From positions 124,001-188,000 of the forward strand of contig JALBYC010000001.1 in assembly GCA_023212645.1 (NCBI GenBank): a stretch of 64,000 nt of DNA. The letters are read 5' to 3'. The DNA comes from Farysia itapuensis. Lineage: Eukaryota; Basidiomycota; Ustilaginomycetes; Ustilaginales; Ustilaginaceae. Positions 10,115 to 19,556 of this stretch are shown here, piece by piece. The position numbers and the translations under genes are program-made. The notes below the pieces were generated by a model. That model saw only the letters and a program-made list of their open reading frames with translations. It made no database searches and was not told where the DNA came from. Position 1 is the first letter of the stretch. Each line of letters begins with the position of its first letter.

Positions 10115-12163
10115 TCAGGCAGCTAAGAGCATGAACTTCCAGCCGTTGTCGGTCGCCTGGTCGAGCCAGGAGGTCAAGCTCGCATCGTTGTTAATTGGCT
10201 CGACTCGCTCTTGGCAGCTGAAGCTCGTCACATCCGACCCAAGTCGTTCCTTTACTTTCTCCAGCAGCTGCACAAATGTTGGACTCGGTGGCATGCGAAG
10301 CGCAATGACATTTTCTTTGTCGTGACGTCGAGCCACTTTGATGCGATGGTACGGAGCATTGGCCGCTGATCCAGACGAGACCCCAGTCTGTGCCTGTGAA
10401 AGAGAGGACTGCTTCCGGTGGGCGCCGCCCAGCGACTGCGACACGCGACCACCTGCTGTGCCGAACGCTGCGTTGCTATGTGTCGACGAGCGCGCACCGG
10501 CCGATCCAAGAGACATGTTGCGTGCTTTCGCCGCAAGATCCTCTTCCGCTCTTGACGATGTGCTTGTGCGGCCCACCGGCTGGTCTTCGGCGTATTTGCT
10601 GATCCCATTGCCCTGTCCATCGGTGCCTTGCTGATTGTCCATCATACCGCCGGCCAGATAGCCATACTCTTTGTACTGCAGCCCACTGTCATCGATTGCG
10701 GACCCGCGACTTGGGTGGACGGTGCAGTGGTCTCCAGGACGCGGCTCGAAGAAGAGTCGCACCAACTCAGAGCGCATAATGTACTCGGGCAGCGCGCAAA
10801 GTTCGATAATGTATTGATCCAGGTCCACCCTTCGTTGTGAAGTGATTAGGTCGTCGACTTCGTCCAGCGGTCCGGGCATGAGGGGAAGAATGCGTTCGCT
10901 TGGAAGGCCTTGGCTACCCGTCTCACGTCCCGCTTCCGCCGGGTAATGGTCCAACAGAGCAATCTGGAATTCGTAGAAGTCCTCGTACAGCCTGTACAGG
11001 ATAAGATCACGTTCCTCGCCATCCGTTGCTGTTGGCGCAGTTGGGGGTGCTCCTTGGGACCGACTAGCGATGTGATTGGCTTGAATGCGGAACCAGTAGT
11101 CGCCCTGCTCAAAGTGGAACGAGTCGACTGTTGCTGAAGTGACGATACCGGTCGGTAAAGGCTCGCCAGGTGACATGCCCGGAGGAAGATGAGTTGCAGG
11201 GTCGATGGTGCCATTCTGGCTGCCAAAGATACCTGCCGCTCCCGATGGAGTTGAGGCCTGGCCGTAAGCGATGTCTTTTGGAAGCGGAGGAGGTGTAGTC
11301 AACCCCGGATTACTACCGGAGGCTGCAGCAGCCATATTAGTATAAGGAGAGTTGACGCCGCCCGGTGCAGATTGGGCAAAGTCAAACCGACCAAGGGGGA
11401 TGGTATTCTTCTTATAGTCGGCTGTCATCTTTTTCCACTCTTCTACTTTTGGCACGACACCACTTTCGATCAGCTCTTGCACGTCCTCAATCGGACGGCC
11501 GGTGACCAAATCGCGGATTTCGACAAAGGCAACGGGAATCAACCCTGGCCCACCAAGTCTGCCGATGGGCTTGGCCACAAACCATTCGAAATTGGATTGC
11601 GCAATGACAATGATGGACTCTCCCGATTTGGCTTCGAGCTCATCGGCGCGCTCCGCAATAAAGTCGTACTTGACAACTGCATAGAGGCCGCCACCGCCTT
11701 TGGCCGTCATGGCAGCGCCTGCCGCTCTGCCGCCATAAGCTTGAGATGAATCTCGATTGAGAGTTTGCGGTAAAGGAGGCGACATGCTCCCCAACTGTGG
11801 AGAGCTGGCTCCGGGACCGGCTGGGGTTGCTGCGTTAGCTCTGTTGCTTTTAGAAAGCACGTCGAAGTGATTTGCCGGTACGAGGCCGCGTGCATTAGTC
11901 ATAGGATTGCTGGCTTCAAACCAATCTGCATTTGGAGCTGGGTCAGTGAGGACATGGAAGAAGTCGCCCTTGTGGAAACTCAATTCGCGTGGAGAGGTGG
12001 ACTGATAGTCGCGGATTGCGCGTATGACGAGTTTGGGTGGTTGAATGGTGCCGGGTGCTTTGGCGTTGGTAAAGGTATTGGCGGGGATGTTGGGGCTGTA
12101 TGGTTTGCCGCCCGAATTGCGATCCTGTTTGAGTGACTTGCGAAAGTCTTTGAGACCCTTCAT
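10115..12163 (-). CDS. BEM1: Polarity scaffold Bem1/Scd2 (SH3-SH3-PX-PB1)
   Basis: Intronless, 682 aa. Domains in order: SH3-1 at about 43-100 (LVIRAIRDYQSTSPRELSFHKGD); SH3-2 at about 155-215 (YAVVKYDFIAERADELEAKSGE ... GLIPVAFVEI); PX at about 320-455 (SFHFEQGDYWFRIQA ... LYRLYEDFYEFQIALLDHYP ... RVDLDQYIIELCALPEYIMRS); and PB1 at about 600-680 (HRIKVARRHDKENVIALRM ... WKFMLLAA). This order is diagnostic for Bem1/Scd2. The scaffold joins the Cdc42 exchange factor (Cdc24, PB1-PB1 contact) with PAK kinases at growth sites. A Ser-rich spacer separates PX and PB1. It is divergent from the SR protein gene across 817 bp. Confidence 0.95.
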   Translation of the reverse strand: MKGLKDFRKSLKQDRNSGGKPYSPNIPANTFTNAKAPGTIQPPKLVIRAIRDYQSTSPRELSFHKGDFFHVLTDPAPNADWFEASNPMTNARGLVPANHFDVLSKSNRANAATPAGPGASSPQLGSMSPPLPQTLNRDSSQAYGGRAAGAAMTAKGGGGLYAVVKYDFIAERADELEAKSGESIIVIAQSNFEWFVAKPIGRLGGPGLIPVAFVEIRDLVTGRPIEDVQELIESGVVPKVEEWKKMTADYKKNTIPLGRFDFAQSAPGGVNSPYTNMAAAASGSNPGLTTPPPLPKDIAYGQASTPSGAAGIFGSQNGTIDPATHLPPGMSPGEPLPTGIVTSATVDSFHFEQGDYWFRIQANHIASRSQGAPPTAPTATDGEERDLILYRLYEDFYEFQIALLDHYPAEAGRETGSQGLPSERILPLMPGPLDEVDDLITSQRRVDLDQYIIELCALPEYIMRSELVRLFFEPRPGDHCTVHPSRGSAIDDSGLQYKEYGYLAGGMMDNQQGTDGQGNGISKYAEDQPVGRTSTSSRAEEDLAAKARNMSLGSAGARSSTHSNAAFGTAGGRVSQSLGGAHRKQSSLSQAQTGVSSGSAANAPYHRIKVARRHDKENVIALRMPPSPTFVQLLEKVKERLGSDVTSFSCQERVEPINNDASLTSWLDQATDNGWKFMLLAA

Positions 12164-12981
12164 GGTGTGTGATACTGATACGCCGTCACGTTGGTCGACT
12201 CGGTTTGCAGACGGCTGTGCCGATAGGTGGGGGGTCCGCTTCGAGCCACAGTCAGGTTGGTTGGCTTGTGAGTTTTCGGGTTGATCCGAGCTGCAAGTCG
12301 GATGTCGTGGAGAGCGCTAAGTAAGCTTGAGCTTATTGCAAGGTGCTGTTCTTGTACCCTCGAGCAGCAAAGGCGCAAAGACAGGGAACGATCGTGACTG
12401 TCCAAGATGGTATAGCAGGATGCAAGGCTGTGTAACTCAAAGTCAAAATTCCCTTCCAAAACAAACTACAACAAGTCCACACAAAAGGCTGAACGCGTCG
12501 CATCGTCTAAATTGGCACTGTGGGCCAAAACCAAATTCGTAGAAGTCAAATCAAGGGCGCTTGTCTGGCTTGCCGCTGAGACAAACGCTTCCTCTCTCAG
12601 CCTTCTTTGCCCGGAATGGGGGGAGGAAAAAAAAAAAAGACGCCGTTAGAAGCACAATATCGCCTGATATCTTCAAATCTAGACCCTGACGCACCTAGTA
12701 CACAAGATGTCGCTCGCGTGACAGTGCCCGTTCCTGCTCTAGATCTGAACAGCGATCGCCCTGCATATTCAGCAAGAATGCGCCCATGTGCGCTCATGTA
12801 GCACACTAGCACAGCTCAAATCTCGGGATCCGGGAATGCCAAAGTAGTGTTAGAGTGTTAAAGCGCTGCGGAACTCGGCAGTGGGGAAATTGGGGGAAGA
12901 AGATCTTGAGCGTTCCATCCGCTTTGACCATTGCCGTTCCTTTCACTCCTCGTTTGCCCAACTTTTCAGTTTCACGCAAGC
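12164..12981. other. Intergenic: divergent promoter region BEM1/SR protein
   Basis: No credible ORF. It carries a G-run followed by twelve adenines (12621-12638), in-frame stops in all frames, and a pyrimidine-rich stretch just before the SR-protein ATG (CGTTCCTTTCACTCCTCG, about 12934-12951). It probably holds the two promoters and leaders. Confidence 0.5.
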
Positions 12982-13869
12982 ATGTCGAACGGTACTCGAG
13001 TCTACATCGGCAGATTGCCCCAGGACGTCCGTAGGGGCGACATCGAGGACCTGTTCCGAGACTATGGTGTTCGTATCCGCTTTTAGAATTCTCGCTTTTT
13101 TTGCTTTGACTGACCTTTTGCTTCCGCCTGACAGCGACTTCAAGATGTTCGCATCATGGGGACTTTTGGCTTCGTCGAGTTCGAGCACCCGCGAGACGCC
13201 GAGGACGCCGTCAAGGATTACGACGGCAAGGATTTTATGGGCGAAAGAATCCTGGTGCAGCACGCAAAGGGTGCACGCCGCGAGGCTGACCCTTACTCGC
13301 GCGGGCCCCCTGGCGGCGGATATGGAGCTCGTGGCGGATCTGACTTTGGTTCCGGCTACGGTGGTGCTCCTGTCCGACGAGAGCCTCGGATCCGTCGAGG
13401 TCAGTTCCGATGCGTTGTCTCCAACCTTCCTCCCAACACCAGCTGGCAGGATCTGAAAGACATTGGACGAGAGCACGGCTCGATCTCGTTTGCCGATGTC
13501 GATGCTTCGCGCCCTGATCAAGGTAGCATTGAGTACGACAACCGCGAAGACTACGAGCGTGCTCTTGACAAGATCGAGGGTACTGAGCTGCGTGGTTACA
13601 AACTGCGCATTGACCCTGCTGAGGGTGGTGGCCGCGAGGACCGAGAGCGAAGTCCTGCTCGCCGACGAGACGACAGTCCTCCCCGACGACGGGATGATAG
13701 CCCTCCTCGACGACGATACGACAGCCCTCCTCGACGAAGGGACGACAGTCCGCCAGCCCGCCGACGCGAAGACAGCCGTGAGCCTCGACAGGATGAACCT
13801 GTTGCGGCTCGCAACGGTGGCGGATGGGACAGCCAGAGTCCTCCTCCGTCCGCTCCTCTGGACAACTAA
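12982..13869 (+). CDS. SR-family RNA-binding protein with two RRMs (Srp2-like), 2 exons
   Basis: Exon 1 is 12982-13068 (29 codons) and exon 2 is 13135-13869; the 66-nt intron begins GTTCGT and ends CTGACAG. Splicing joins RGDIEDLFRDYG to RLQDVRIMGTFGFVEFE and completes RRM1: RNP2 is VYIGRL and RNP1 is GFVEFEH. RRM2 (FRCVVSNLPPNTSWQDLKDIGREHG) has the variant SWQDLKD motif of pseudo-RRMs in SR and Npl3/Srp2 proteins. A Gly-rich linker lies between them. The tail is an RS-like domain made of repeated RRRDDSPP units. Total 273 aa. Role: pre-mRNA splicing and mRNP packaging, by family. The GTTCGT donor is weak, which could allow regulated splicing (inference). Confidence 0.88.
13638..13790 (+). 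repeat. In-gene tandem repeat encoding RRRDDSPP
   Basis: About five imperfect 24-bp units (CGACGACGGGATGATAGCCC and variants) encode RRRDDSPP/RRRYDSPP in the RS domain. The arrangement also creates long spurious antisense frames across this gene. Confidence 0.7.
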
Positions 13870-14607
13870 GTGTCTAACTGCGTAAGTTGCATACGTGCCT
13901 CTGACCTGACACTCACAGCACCCATCAATCAAAAAAACTCGGGCCACTCGATGCTCTTTCCTTCCCTGTATCGAACAACGCATCAGTCTCCCTGGTTCAG
14001 GTTGGTGCGACCACACCCGAGTCTCCGAATACGATTTCGCTCTTCCCTTTCTCGTCCTGATCGCCGGTTTGGTTCTTTGGCCCACAACGCCGTCTGAAGG
14101 AAGTCCTGTCTGTCCAAAGTAAAGTTCTGTGGCTACGCAAGGTGAATGGTGGCTGATAATCGCGATGGACGCTGATACGCTGGAATTCCCTGGACATCAA
14201 GGTTTCTGCGGGAGAAAGGTTGTACGAGATGCAAATCTGGTCGCGTGAGGCACAAGCAAGCGAGCGAAATTCCACGCATGGATACGGGATGTACTCGGAA
14301 GGGGGAGTTGAGACGCGAACTGTCTGGGCAAAGCTTCGGTCTCGAACAACTCGAGGCACACTGTGGGACGTTGCGCAGAGATCGATCGGCGTAGACTGGT
14401 GGCTGCCCACGTCGCTTACAATTAAGGTTTCACTTCGGAGCCCTACAATCTGGGTTATCGGGTCTGCAGTGGTTTTATGAGGTGAGTACCGCGTCTATGC
14501 TACACAGGAGTAAAACGGGCAAGGCAAGGCCTTTCTGGCCTTGTGAGCTCTCTTTGCATTCGCGTAATCTCCATACAAATGGATTGTCTGCATGCCTATT
14601 GTATGTG
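13870..14607. other. Intergenic between convergent SR protein and GPI8 genes
   Basis: 738 bp of 3' flank for both neighbours. I see no conserved ORF, repeat array or RNA gene in it. Short frames on both strands lack recognisable motifs. Confidence 0.5.
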
Positions 14608-15828
14608 TCAGGACATGAGCTGGATGCCATGAGTGATATCTGTTGGGGTGGTAAGGTCAATTTGGGCGACACCTCCGAAAAAGTCGGTGATCTTGACCTG
14701 ATCCAACGGCGTTGGGAACAAATCTGATCGAATACCTGGATCTGACTGAATGTCCTGCGGGTCATACGCATCGAACTACGAGAGCACAAGACGTCAGCCA
14801 TCGAACAAAGCCCTCGACGTTGATTGAATACTCACTAGATCTTGCATGGTGCTGGAGCTGGTCTTGGTCTTGTCTTCCATGAATTCGAGGACAAAGTTGG
14901 TGAACCGGTCGATCATGGCCACGCCAAGATCGTGATCTGCGCCGTGACTGTAGCTGTTCTGGTCCTTTTGTGCGCTGCCAGTGGCAAGTATATTTGGACT
15001 GTAGATACGGGCATACATAGTGTTGGCCTGACATGTATCGATCATGAAAAAGAGTTGATGATATCGCTTCTTCACCCACATCTGCTCGAATGCATCGGCA
15101 ATGTCCACGGCTGATATCTCCTCGTGGTCCTGGAATTTGAGAAATTCGTCTCCGCCATGGCCGGTCATGTAGATGAAGATGTTGGAGCGAGCGTCTGAGT
15201 CGAGACGCTTGGACTTTGGCGTGGTTGGAGGCAAGCGACCTGTGAGCAGCCTAATGACGTTCTCGACAGACACCTCGTAGCCACGATAGTCTACTTCGAT
15301 GTTGTGTCCGTACAAATCCAGACGGTTGGCGGTGGAGGCCCACACCTTGCCCGGAAACTTGTTGCGTGGGTTGCATGCCGCATCGTCCGCCAGCATTAGA
15401 ATGATGTTGCTATCTGGGATACCCAGACGTTTGACGGTCCGGTACATACCCAGCGTGTTGGCAATGTGCCGGTAATTGAACCAGAACTTCGACGTACACA
15501 CCAACACAGCCCAATTGTTGGTATGCCCACCAGACAAGACCGAAGAAGTGGTATTGTTCCGCAACACGGCGGCTGATCCGCTATTACCTTGTGCCCATGC
15601 TTGGATATCCGCAACCTGCGATCCAATCCCTGTTGAATCGAAGAATTGATTGACCTGGTGAAGCTGCTCGGCGGTAAGGAAGGATTCCGGAAACAGCAGC
15701 GGCACTAACAGGGCGACGATCCCTACTAGTAAGGACAATACCACTCCTCGTCCAAAGGTCTTCACGACCTTACTCTTACGAGGCGATGTAATCCCCAATC
15801 CGGCAACGTGGGCAGTGACGGGCTCCAT
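14608..15828 (-). CDS. GPI8: GPI-anchor transamidase catalytic subunit Gpi8/PIG-K, 2 exons
   Basis: Exon 1 is 15828-14836 (331 codons) and exon 2 is 14775-14608; the intron runs GTGAGT to TCGTAG. The 386-aa protein belongs to caspase-like family C13. NNWAVLVCTSKFWFNYRHIANTL opens the catalytic domain, with His224 in TGHGGDEFLKF and Cys266 in IDTCQANTMY as the dyad. Exon 2 adds FDAYDPQDIQSDPGIRSDL and KITDFFGGV, both conserved in the family. An N-terminal hydrophobic segment (about residues 30-47, VLSLLVGIVALLVPLLF) acts as a signal anchor. The predicted protein stops about 20 residues after DFFGGV. The C-terminal membrane helix seen in yeast and human Gpi8 is not found in this model. Confidence 0.93.
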
Positions 15829-16438
15829 CTCGTCCGGTCAAGAGCCATGAGCTACTGCCGCCACGGACACATCAAGAACCACGAATCTGAATTTCGGCCA
15901 GCTGAGATGTTAGAGTATGAATTTACTACTGCCCGGCCGGCCGGCCGGCCCGGCCCGCGCGCTCGCGCCTAGGCTCGCGCGGCCCGTCATGCCCGCTATC
16001 AATACAAATGTGAATGTTCCGGCCACGCGCGGTCCTTTCGGCGATTTCGCCTTCGTCCTCACGAGGAGCTCCAACAAAACCTTGCCCCACAAGCAGTTGA
16101 CGTCACTGAGTAGACGAATAGATCACATTAGAGAAAGTTTGGTAAATGACAAAAGAAGGTGACTGCATTGCGGCGGACAAAATTTGCGAACTACAAAAGG
16201 GGCCCTCTGACGAGTGGGCCAGATTAAGTGGTAGAGAATTGGTGCAGGTGAGATGTCCAAGACAATGGGAAAAGTGGGGATGCTTGGGGGGTCAGATCAT
16301 CCATGCAACTGCACAAGATGTATTCTAAATGTTCGAGGACCGGTATGAATCGAGACAGTGTGTTACAGATCCGACAAGGGCAGAGTGGGGTATGGTTTAT
16401 TGTAGGGGAAGGGGAAGTGTGTTTGTGGGAGAACAAGT
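15829..16438. other. Intergenic, with (CCGG)n-rich GC island
   Basis: At about 15931-15985 there is a run of CCGG units followed by GCGCG/CGCGC palindromes, far more GC-rich than the flanks. The rest is the probable 5' flank of GPI8 and 3' flank of the Kex2-repeat gene. No gene is seen. Confidence 0.6.
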
Positions 16439-17215
16439 TTAGTAAGCGTATCGGCCAGTGTTACCGACGCCCCAGTCCTTGGCAGGAGCACCGTTGGCGC
16501 GCTCTTCGACATCATCGCGCTTGTAAGCGTATCGACCAGTGTTGCCAACACCCCAGTCCTTGGAAGGAGTGCCGTTGGCGCGCTTGTAGGCGTATCGGCC
16601 AGTGTTGCCAACACCCCAGTCCTTGGAAGGGGCACCATTGGCTCGCTCCTCAACTTCGTCACGCTTGTAAGCGTATCGGCCGGTGTTGCCAACACCCCAG
16701 TCCTTGGAGGGGGCACCGTTAGCTCGCTCCTCAACTTCGTCACGCTTGTAAGCGTATCGGCCGGTGTTGCCAACACCCCAGTCCTTGGAAGGAGCACCGT
16801 TGGCGCGCTCCTCAACCTCATCGCGCTTGTAGGCGTATCGGCCAGTGTTACCGACACCCCAGTCCTTGGAAGGAGCACCGTTGGCGCGCTCCTCAACCTC
16901 ATCGCGCTTGTAGGCGTATCGGCCAGTGTTGCCTACGCCCCAATCTTTCGAAGGGGTACCGTTGGCCCGCTCCTCGACTTCGTCACGCTTGTAGGCGTAT
17001 CGGCCGGTGTTGCCTACGCCCCAATCTTTCGAAGGGGTACCGTTGGCGCGCTCCTCGACGTCACGCTTGTAAGCGTATCGGCCAGTGTTGCCGACACCCC
17101 AGTCCTTGGCGGGGGCACCGTTGGCCCGCTCAACAGCAGCGGGGGTGACGGGGGCAGCAGTGGCGAAGCCGACGGCAGCAATGCCCATAAGAAGAACGGT
17201 GGCCTTGATCTGCAT
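16439..17215 (-). CDS. Secreted Kex2-processed repeat protein, nine peptide copies
   Basis: 258 aa, no introns. Residues 1-20 are a clear signal peptide (MQIKATVLLMGIAAVGFATA). Nine copies of a 19-residue core, ANG(A/T)P(S/A)KDWGVGNTGRYAY, follow. Eight Lys-Arg sites separate them, and the last core ends exactly at the stop codon without KR. Most units start with a DEVEER linker. The eighth core follows KR directly without a linker, and the first follows AAVER, suggesting the mature N-terminus is Ala of ANG. The pattern is that of KEPs: precursors cut by the Golgi protease Kex2 into identical secreted peptides, as in alpha-factor, U. maydis Rep1 or dikaritin RiPP precursors. The core has no cysteine. 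I recognise no known peptide. No UstY-type oxidase is in the window. Confidence 0.9.
   Translation of the reverse strand: MQIKATVLLMGIAAVGFATAAPVTPAAVERANGAPAKDWGVGNTGRYAYKRDVEERANGTPSKDWGVGNTGRYAYKRDEVEERANGTPSKDWGVGNTGRYAYKRDEVEERANGAPSKDWGVGNTGRYAYKRDEVEERANGAPSKDWGVGNTGRYAYKRDEVEERANGAPSKDWGVGNTGRYAYKRDEVEERANGAPSKDWGVGNTGRYAYKRANGTPSKDWGVGNTGRYAYKRDDVEERANGAPAKDWGVGNTGRYAY
16442..17125 (-). repeat. Tandem 81-bp coding repeat (nine units) of the Kex2-repeat gene
   Basis: Most units are 27 codons (DEVEER plus the core plus KR). Unit 2 lacks one codon, unit 8 lacks the six linker codons, and unit 9 ends at the stop. Adjacent copies are almost identical at the DNA level, including silent sites, which suggests recent unit duplication or gene conversion. 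Confidence 0.9.
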
Positions 17216-17322
17216 TGTTGATAGAGATCAAAGGAGATTGATGGTGGGGGTAGGGTGTTAAAGATGGAAAGAGTGCGATGAGGATCTTGACGAGGTAGTA
17301 TTCAAGACAAAGGGACGGGGAT

Positions 17323-17330
17323 CTTTATAA
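17323..17330 (-). promoter_or_regulatory. TATA box of the Kex2-repeat gene
   Basis: TTATAAAG on the minus strand lies 107 nt upstream of the ATG at 17215. The leader after it is purine-poor. Strong TATA elements fit a highly or conditionally expressed secreted-protein gene. This is a motif-based call only. Confidence 0.5.
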
Positions 17331-19556
17331 CAAAGTGGCTTGAGTGAGCGGATAGCAGGGACAGAAGCGAGGCTGCCGAACATGAGCAGGTACACCGAAG
17401 CGAGGTACGGGCGGAAAAGGATTCTGCGAGAAGAGGGCGGAAGCAGGTGTATGCTCTGACGTACAACAGATGACGGCACAAGGGGGAAACTCATCAGCAG
17501 CGGCTCACTGTCCGACGAGCTGCGATGCGATGGGGAGCTTGGCAGTGTGGGCGTCAGAGCCAAGGGCCCGAGCCGAGGTGCAAGGAAAATAGAATTCACG
17601 GACAAGCCAAGAGGCACTAGATGACAGGCCCCTCTGAAACTACAACTTAATTGAATTCAAACGGAGCTTGAAAATCCAGGAATGACACTAGTATGCGAGC
17701 GGACAATGAACCCAGGCCGAACCATCGAAGAAAACACTGTAAAGCACGCAAGTCTTGCTGAGAGAGTCCATGAATAGCCTGTGAGCATGAGTACGTCCCC
17801 CAAGGACAATTCCATGAAGCATGACTGAAACCGTGTACATATCTGACATGCACCAAACGATGCTTGAATTGCAAGCCCGTCACGGTGCTTGAATTCGAAG
17901 AGCGGGAAAGTATCGCACAGGATTGCCGGTATCCATGCGTTGAGTCGAGCACGGTTCACACCGTCTGTCAACCATAATTTCCTACCACCGTCGGGGCTGA
18001 AAAAGCCTCTCAAGATGACCCGAGAAGGCTCTGTTCTCAATCTTAAGCGCCACGGTCCCATAGCAAAGTAGTTACGTGGCGTCAGTCTCGACCCGTCAGG
18101 CACACAAGAGGTTCGTGCTGAATCAGAGGCGTGGGTATTTCTCACTAGCTTCGATTCGGTGATCCTCTGTAGTAGATCTGGGCCTAAGGCGATGCGTCAG
18201 AGTCTGAGCGCAGCTGGTTCCTGGTCTAAAAATCCTCTCGAGCAACGTGAATTCTCGGGCCTTTCGGGCGCAGGACTGCCGGTTGATCTTACACCAGAGC
18301 ATGCACGGTATCGGCTTTCAAGGTGCAGGAACCGAAGAATTACTACATTGGGCAAGAGCGGATAGCATTGTGACGCTGAGTCTCAACCCGGGCCGCATGC
18401 TAAGAACCGACCAGCGAGCGGGCTGTCAACCTCTGGCTAGTTGTCGTGCAGATTTTAGTGCACTTGCAATCGCACCCCGCTCAAGGGTCACGCTGCGGGC
18501 AATCGGACAACGGCGGATGGATGCATGGCAAAATGACAGGCGATTGAAACTCTGAAACATGTACCGCCACGTTGCGATGCTTCTCCATGTCTCGAGTTTC
18601 AGTGTGCAAACAAGTAACGCGGTGGTACACTTGTCTCAGATGCCTTCTCAGTCTCACATTGGCGGGTTCTGCTATGACGCAAAGTCATCCACAGAACAAT
18701 ACACGTATGGATGGAGACGTCTGGATGGAATGAGACATGGATGGCTTGCATAGTTGAGCGGATGGATGGCATGGGATCGATCATGGACTCATGGTTGACC
18801 GCAAGGCGGAGTTGTAATTCGCGGTAGCTACTCTATTCCGACACGCATGACTTCACAGTGGCATTCTATTCTTCACACTCCGCCCTGTAATCGCTTACTG
18901 GAACGTCGTCAAACGCGGTCCGGTGAATAGGCGCCTAATTTTGGTTCAGCCCTTCGTCCACTTGGCGCTGCGCTGGGTCCGCTTTTCTATTCCCTTCCGA
19001 TCCCACGAGACAGCGGCAACGTGTCAGCCGTCATAAACCGCATCACTGGCTGCGCCCTCTCCCATTCCAACCCCCGCTCCCATATGCTTTGCTGCCATTG
19101 CTCATCATCGTTCGTTTGTCTCATCGCAGAATCAATTTGTCGTCGGACTCTCCTGCACCTCGCATTGCCCGAAATTCGATTGCCTTCTTGAGCTCAAACG
19201 AGATGACGTGAGGGCAGCTTGGTTCTGCCATCATAGAAGGCTGTGCCGTCTGTGCTTATCCCGAAATCTTGTTCTACTCTCTTTGCAGCAAGCACATGGA
19301 GCTTAGTCTGTTTACCAAAACCTGAGCGGACTTCGTCTTGAACGGCACAAGGCTCCGTGAAAGTTTCGCGGAGCGACTTCCACCGAAGCAATAAGTTCCT
19401 CTGCATCCCCATATGAATTGGCGTAGACGATCTCATGCAGCCACACTCTCCTTCGTCCGCCACACAGGCTTTCTTGCTGCAATTTTCGCGTCACAATAAT
19501 TGTCCTGATTTCCATCCAAGTATTTACAGGTAGATGTAAGAAAGCGAGATCAGATT
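17331..19556. other. About 2.2 kb without a recognisable gene
   Basis: The longest frames (for example 162 codons at 17657-18145, minus) have no motifs, no conserved-looking composition and no splice-supported extension, so none is called. At about 18702-18775 ATGGATGG and GGATGGA units recur several times. The rest is unique sequence. It may contain the extended upstream region of the Kex2-repeat gene and the 3' flank of the PX-protein gene, or an unrecognised non-coding gene. Confidence 0.5.

Noticed and set aside
13882..13919. Possible 3' UTR intron after the SR-protein stop (GTAAGT...ACAG)
   Set aside because: At about 38 nt it is shorter than any intron in the window and probably below splicing limits.
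12943..14085. 380-codon antisense frame across the SR-protein gene
   Set aside because: It is the mirror of RS-repeat and GC-biased codons. It has no start context or domain and overlaps both exons of a well-supported gene.
16363..16902. Second long minus-strand frame (TVLLPRTGVLATPADT repeats) in the Kex2-repeat gene
   Set aside because: It is an alternative frame of the same 81-bp units, with no signal peptide or processing logic.
16442..17125. CRISPR-like array of regularly spaced repeats
   Set aside because: The spacing is the codon repeat of a eukaryotic secreted protein. The spacers are not unique and the genome is fungal.
17657..18145. 162-codon minus-strand frame upstream of the Kex2-repeat gene
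   Set aside because: No motif, no membrane or secretion pattern and no splice extension. Chance length is plausible in this composition.
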